A stretch of DNA of 64,000 nucleotides from Roseiarcus sp963807735 (GTDB lineage: Bacteria > Pseudomonadota > Alphaproteobacteria > Rhizobiales > Beijerinckiaceae), in NCBI GenBank assembly GCA_963807735.1, contig CAWEDI010000001.1, positions 1 to 64,000 on the forward strand, in the 5' to 3' direction. Below the pieces are notes generated by a model. It was not told the origin of the DNA and did no database searches. It saw only the letters and a program-made list of their open reading frames with translations. Shown here piece after piece: positions 63,577-64,000 of the stretch (position 1 is the first letter of the stretch; every line of letters starts with the position of its first letter). Made by a program: the position numbers and the translations under genes.

Positions 63577-64000
63577 AATTGACCTCACGCGTTGAACAGG
63601 CCAGATTTGATACAGGCTTTCGAGGCTTGTTGAGCGCCGTCACGTGGGGCTCATTCGCATCTATCCATGGCATGCGCTACATCGTCAGCACTTTACGCAT
63701 TTGCGTGAACATGTTCGGTCATCGGTGCATTTGAGAGGGACGTCTTCTACGATTTATAGAAGTCGTCGACTTCGAGAACTCGCACAAGCTATCAGGTTTT
63801 TTTTATAGAGAACAAGGCCCAGCGGCTGGCGAGCTTAGGAGTTCGATCCCCGCTCGAGAACCAAGACCTCACCAGCGCTAATCTGCTAGACGCCCCAAAT
63901 AGCTCGTTGATATAGACGTATTTTGGGCGGTACGCATGACTTATCTTCAGCAACACGGACCCGTAGTACTTGTTCGCGGTCCTGGGTCGATCTTCGTTGA
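63577..64000. other. Intergenic region at the right edge
   Basis: 424 bases upstream of the Gfo/Idh/MocA gene. No coding frame, tRNA or terminator could be supported. A long T run occurs at about 63797-63805. A gene may start beyond the window. Confidence 0.5.

Noticed and set aside
63825..63872. tRNA-like T-arm segment (GAGTTCGATCCCCGCTC) near the right edge
   Set aside because: The bases flanking the loop do not form a five-pair T stem and no acceptor, D or anticodon arms can be built around it.

Overview
The window reads as a piece of a GC-rich alphaproteobacterial chromosome, most likely a methylotroph of the order Hyphomicrobiales (Rhizobiales). The main evidence is a tetrahydromethanopterin (H4MPT) C1 cluster (fae, mch, fhcBADC and cofactor-biosynthesis genes) at 13.5-22.8 kb, together with typical alphaproteobacterial blocks: lysA/TIGR02302/hemJ, then ppsR-maf-coaE-dnaQ/secB. 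No methane or methanol oxidation gene is present here, so methanotroph versus other methylotroph cannot be decided. No tRNA, rRNA, CRISPR array or insertion sequence was recognised.

Layout. 1-3.0 kb: a minus-strand catabolic group (phytanoyl-CoA-dioxygenase-like protein, Gfo/Idh/MocA oxidoreductase, intradiol ring-cleavage dioxygenase). 3.0-10 kb: a nitrite/NO assimilation locus on the minus strand (formate/nitrite channel, NADPH flavoprotein with an Fe-S domain, siroheme nitrite/sulfite reductase, 62-residue ORF, single-domain haemoglobin). It is preceded by an internally deleted narK-type transporter, a leader that looks sigma54-driven and NasT/ANTAR-controlled, and a decayed NrtA/NasS-like gene. 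10.6-13.5 kb: dnaA (interrupted by one extra base), DUF952 and pyrD. 13.6-22.8 kb: two divergent H4MPT operons. 22.9-25.5 kb: a little-known four-gene group built around a MotA/TolQ/ExbB-type proton channel. 25.5-26.4 kb: secE-nusG. 26.4-36.1 kb: housekeeping and stress genes (LysR regulator, trxB, GST, P450, nitronate monooxygenase, Usp, SEL1, WYL regulator, thioesterase, rph). 36.2-44.3 kb: gltB, threonine aldolase, a secreted protein and iolG. 44.6-52.8 kb: lptM-like, lysA, TIGR02302, hemJ, a probable chromosomal oriC (49077-49513), then ppsR-maf-coaE-dnaQ and secB.

53.2-62.5 kb is the most unusual part. An AT-rich stretch precedes one giant gene (about 2,180 residues once a one-base insertion is allowed for) made of about twenty 327-bp/109-residue repeats in perfect register, each twelve Thr/Ser-rich octads plus one 13-residue segment. 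Immediately downstream is a GT41 (O-GlcNAc-transferase-like) glycosyltransferase, then a probable small RNA with its own promoter and terminator. A repeat protein made almost entirely of Ser/Thr/Asn/Gln/Leu/Ala next to an O-glycosyltransferase suggests a glycosylated surface or extracellular fibre system. That pairing is inference; the repeat architecture is read directly from the sequence.

Three reading-frame breaks (PhyH-like gene at the left edge, dnaA, the giant repeat gene) are single-base events in otherwise intact genes and may be assembly errors. The narK and NrtA/NasS remnants carry larger deletions and look like genuine decay.
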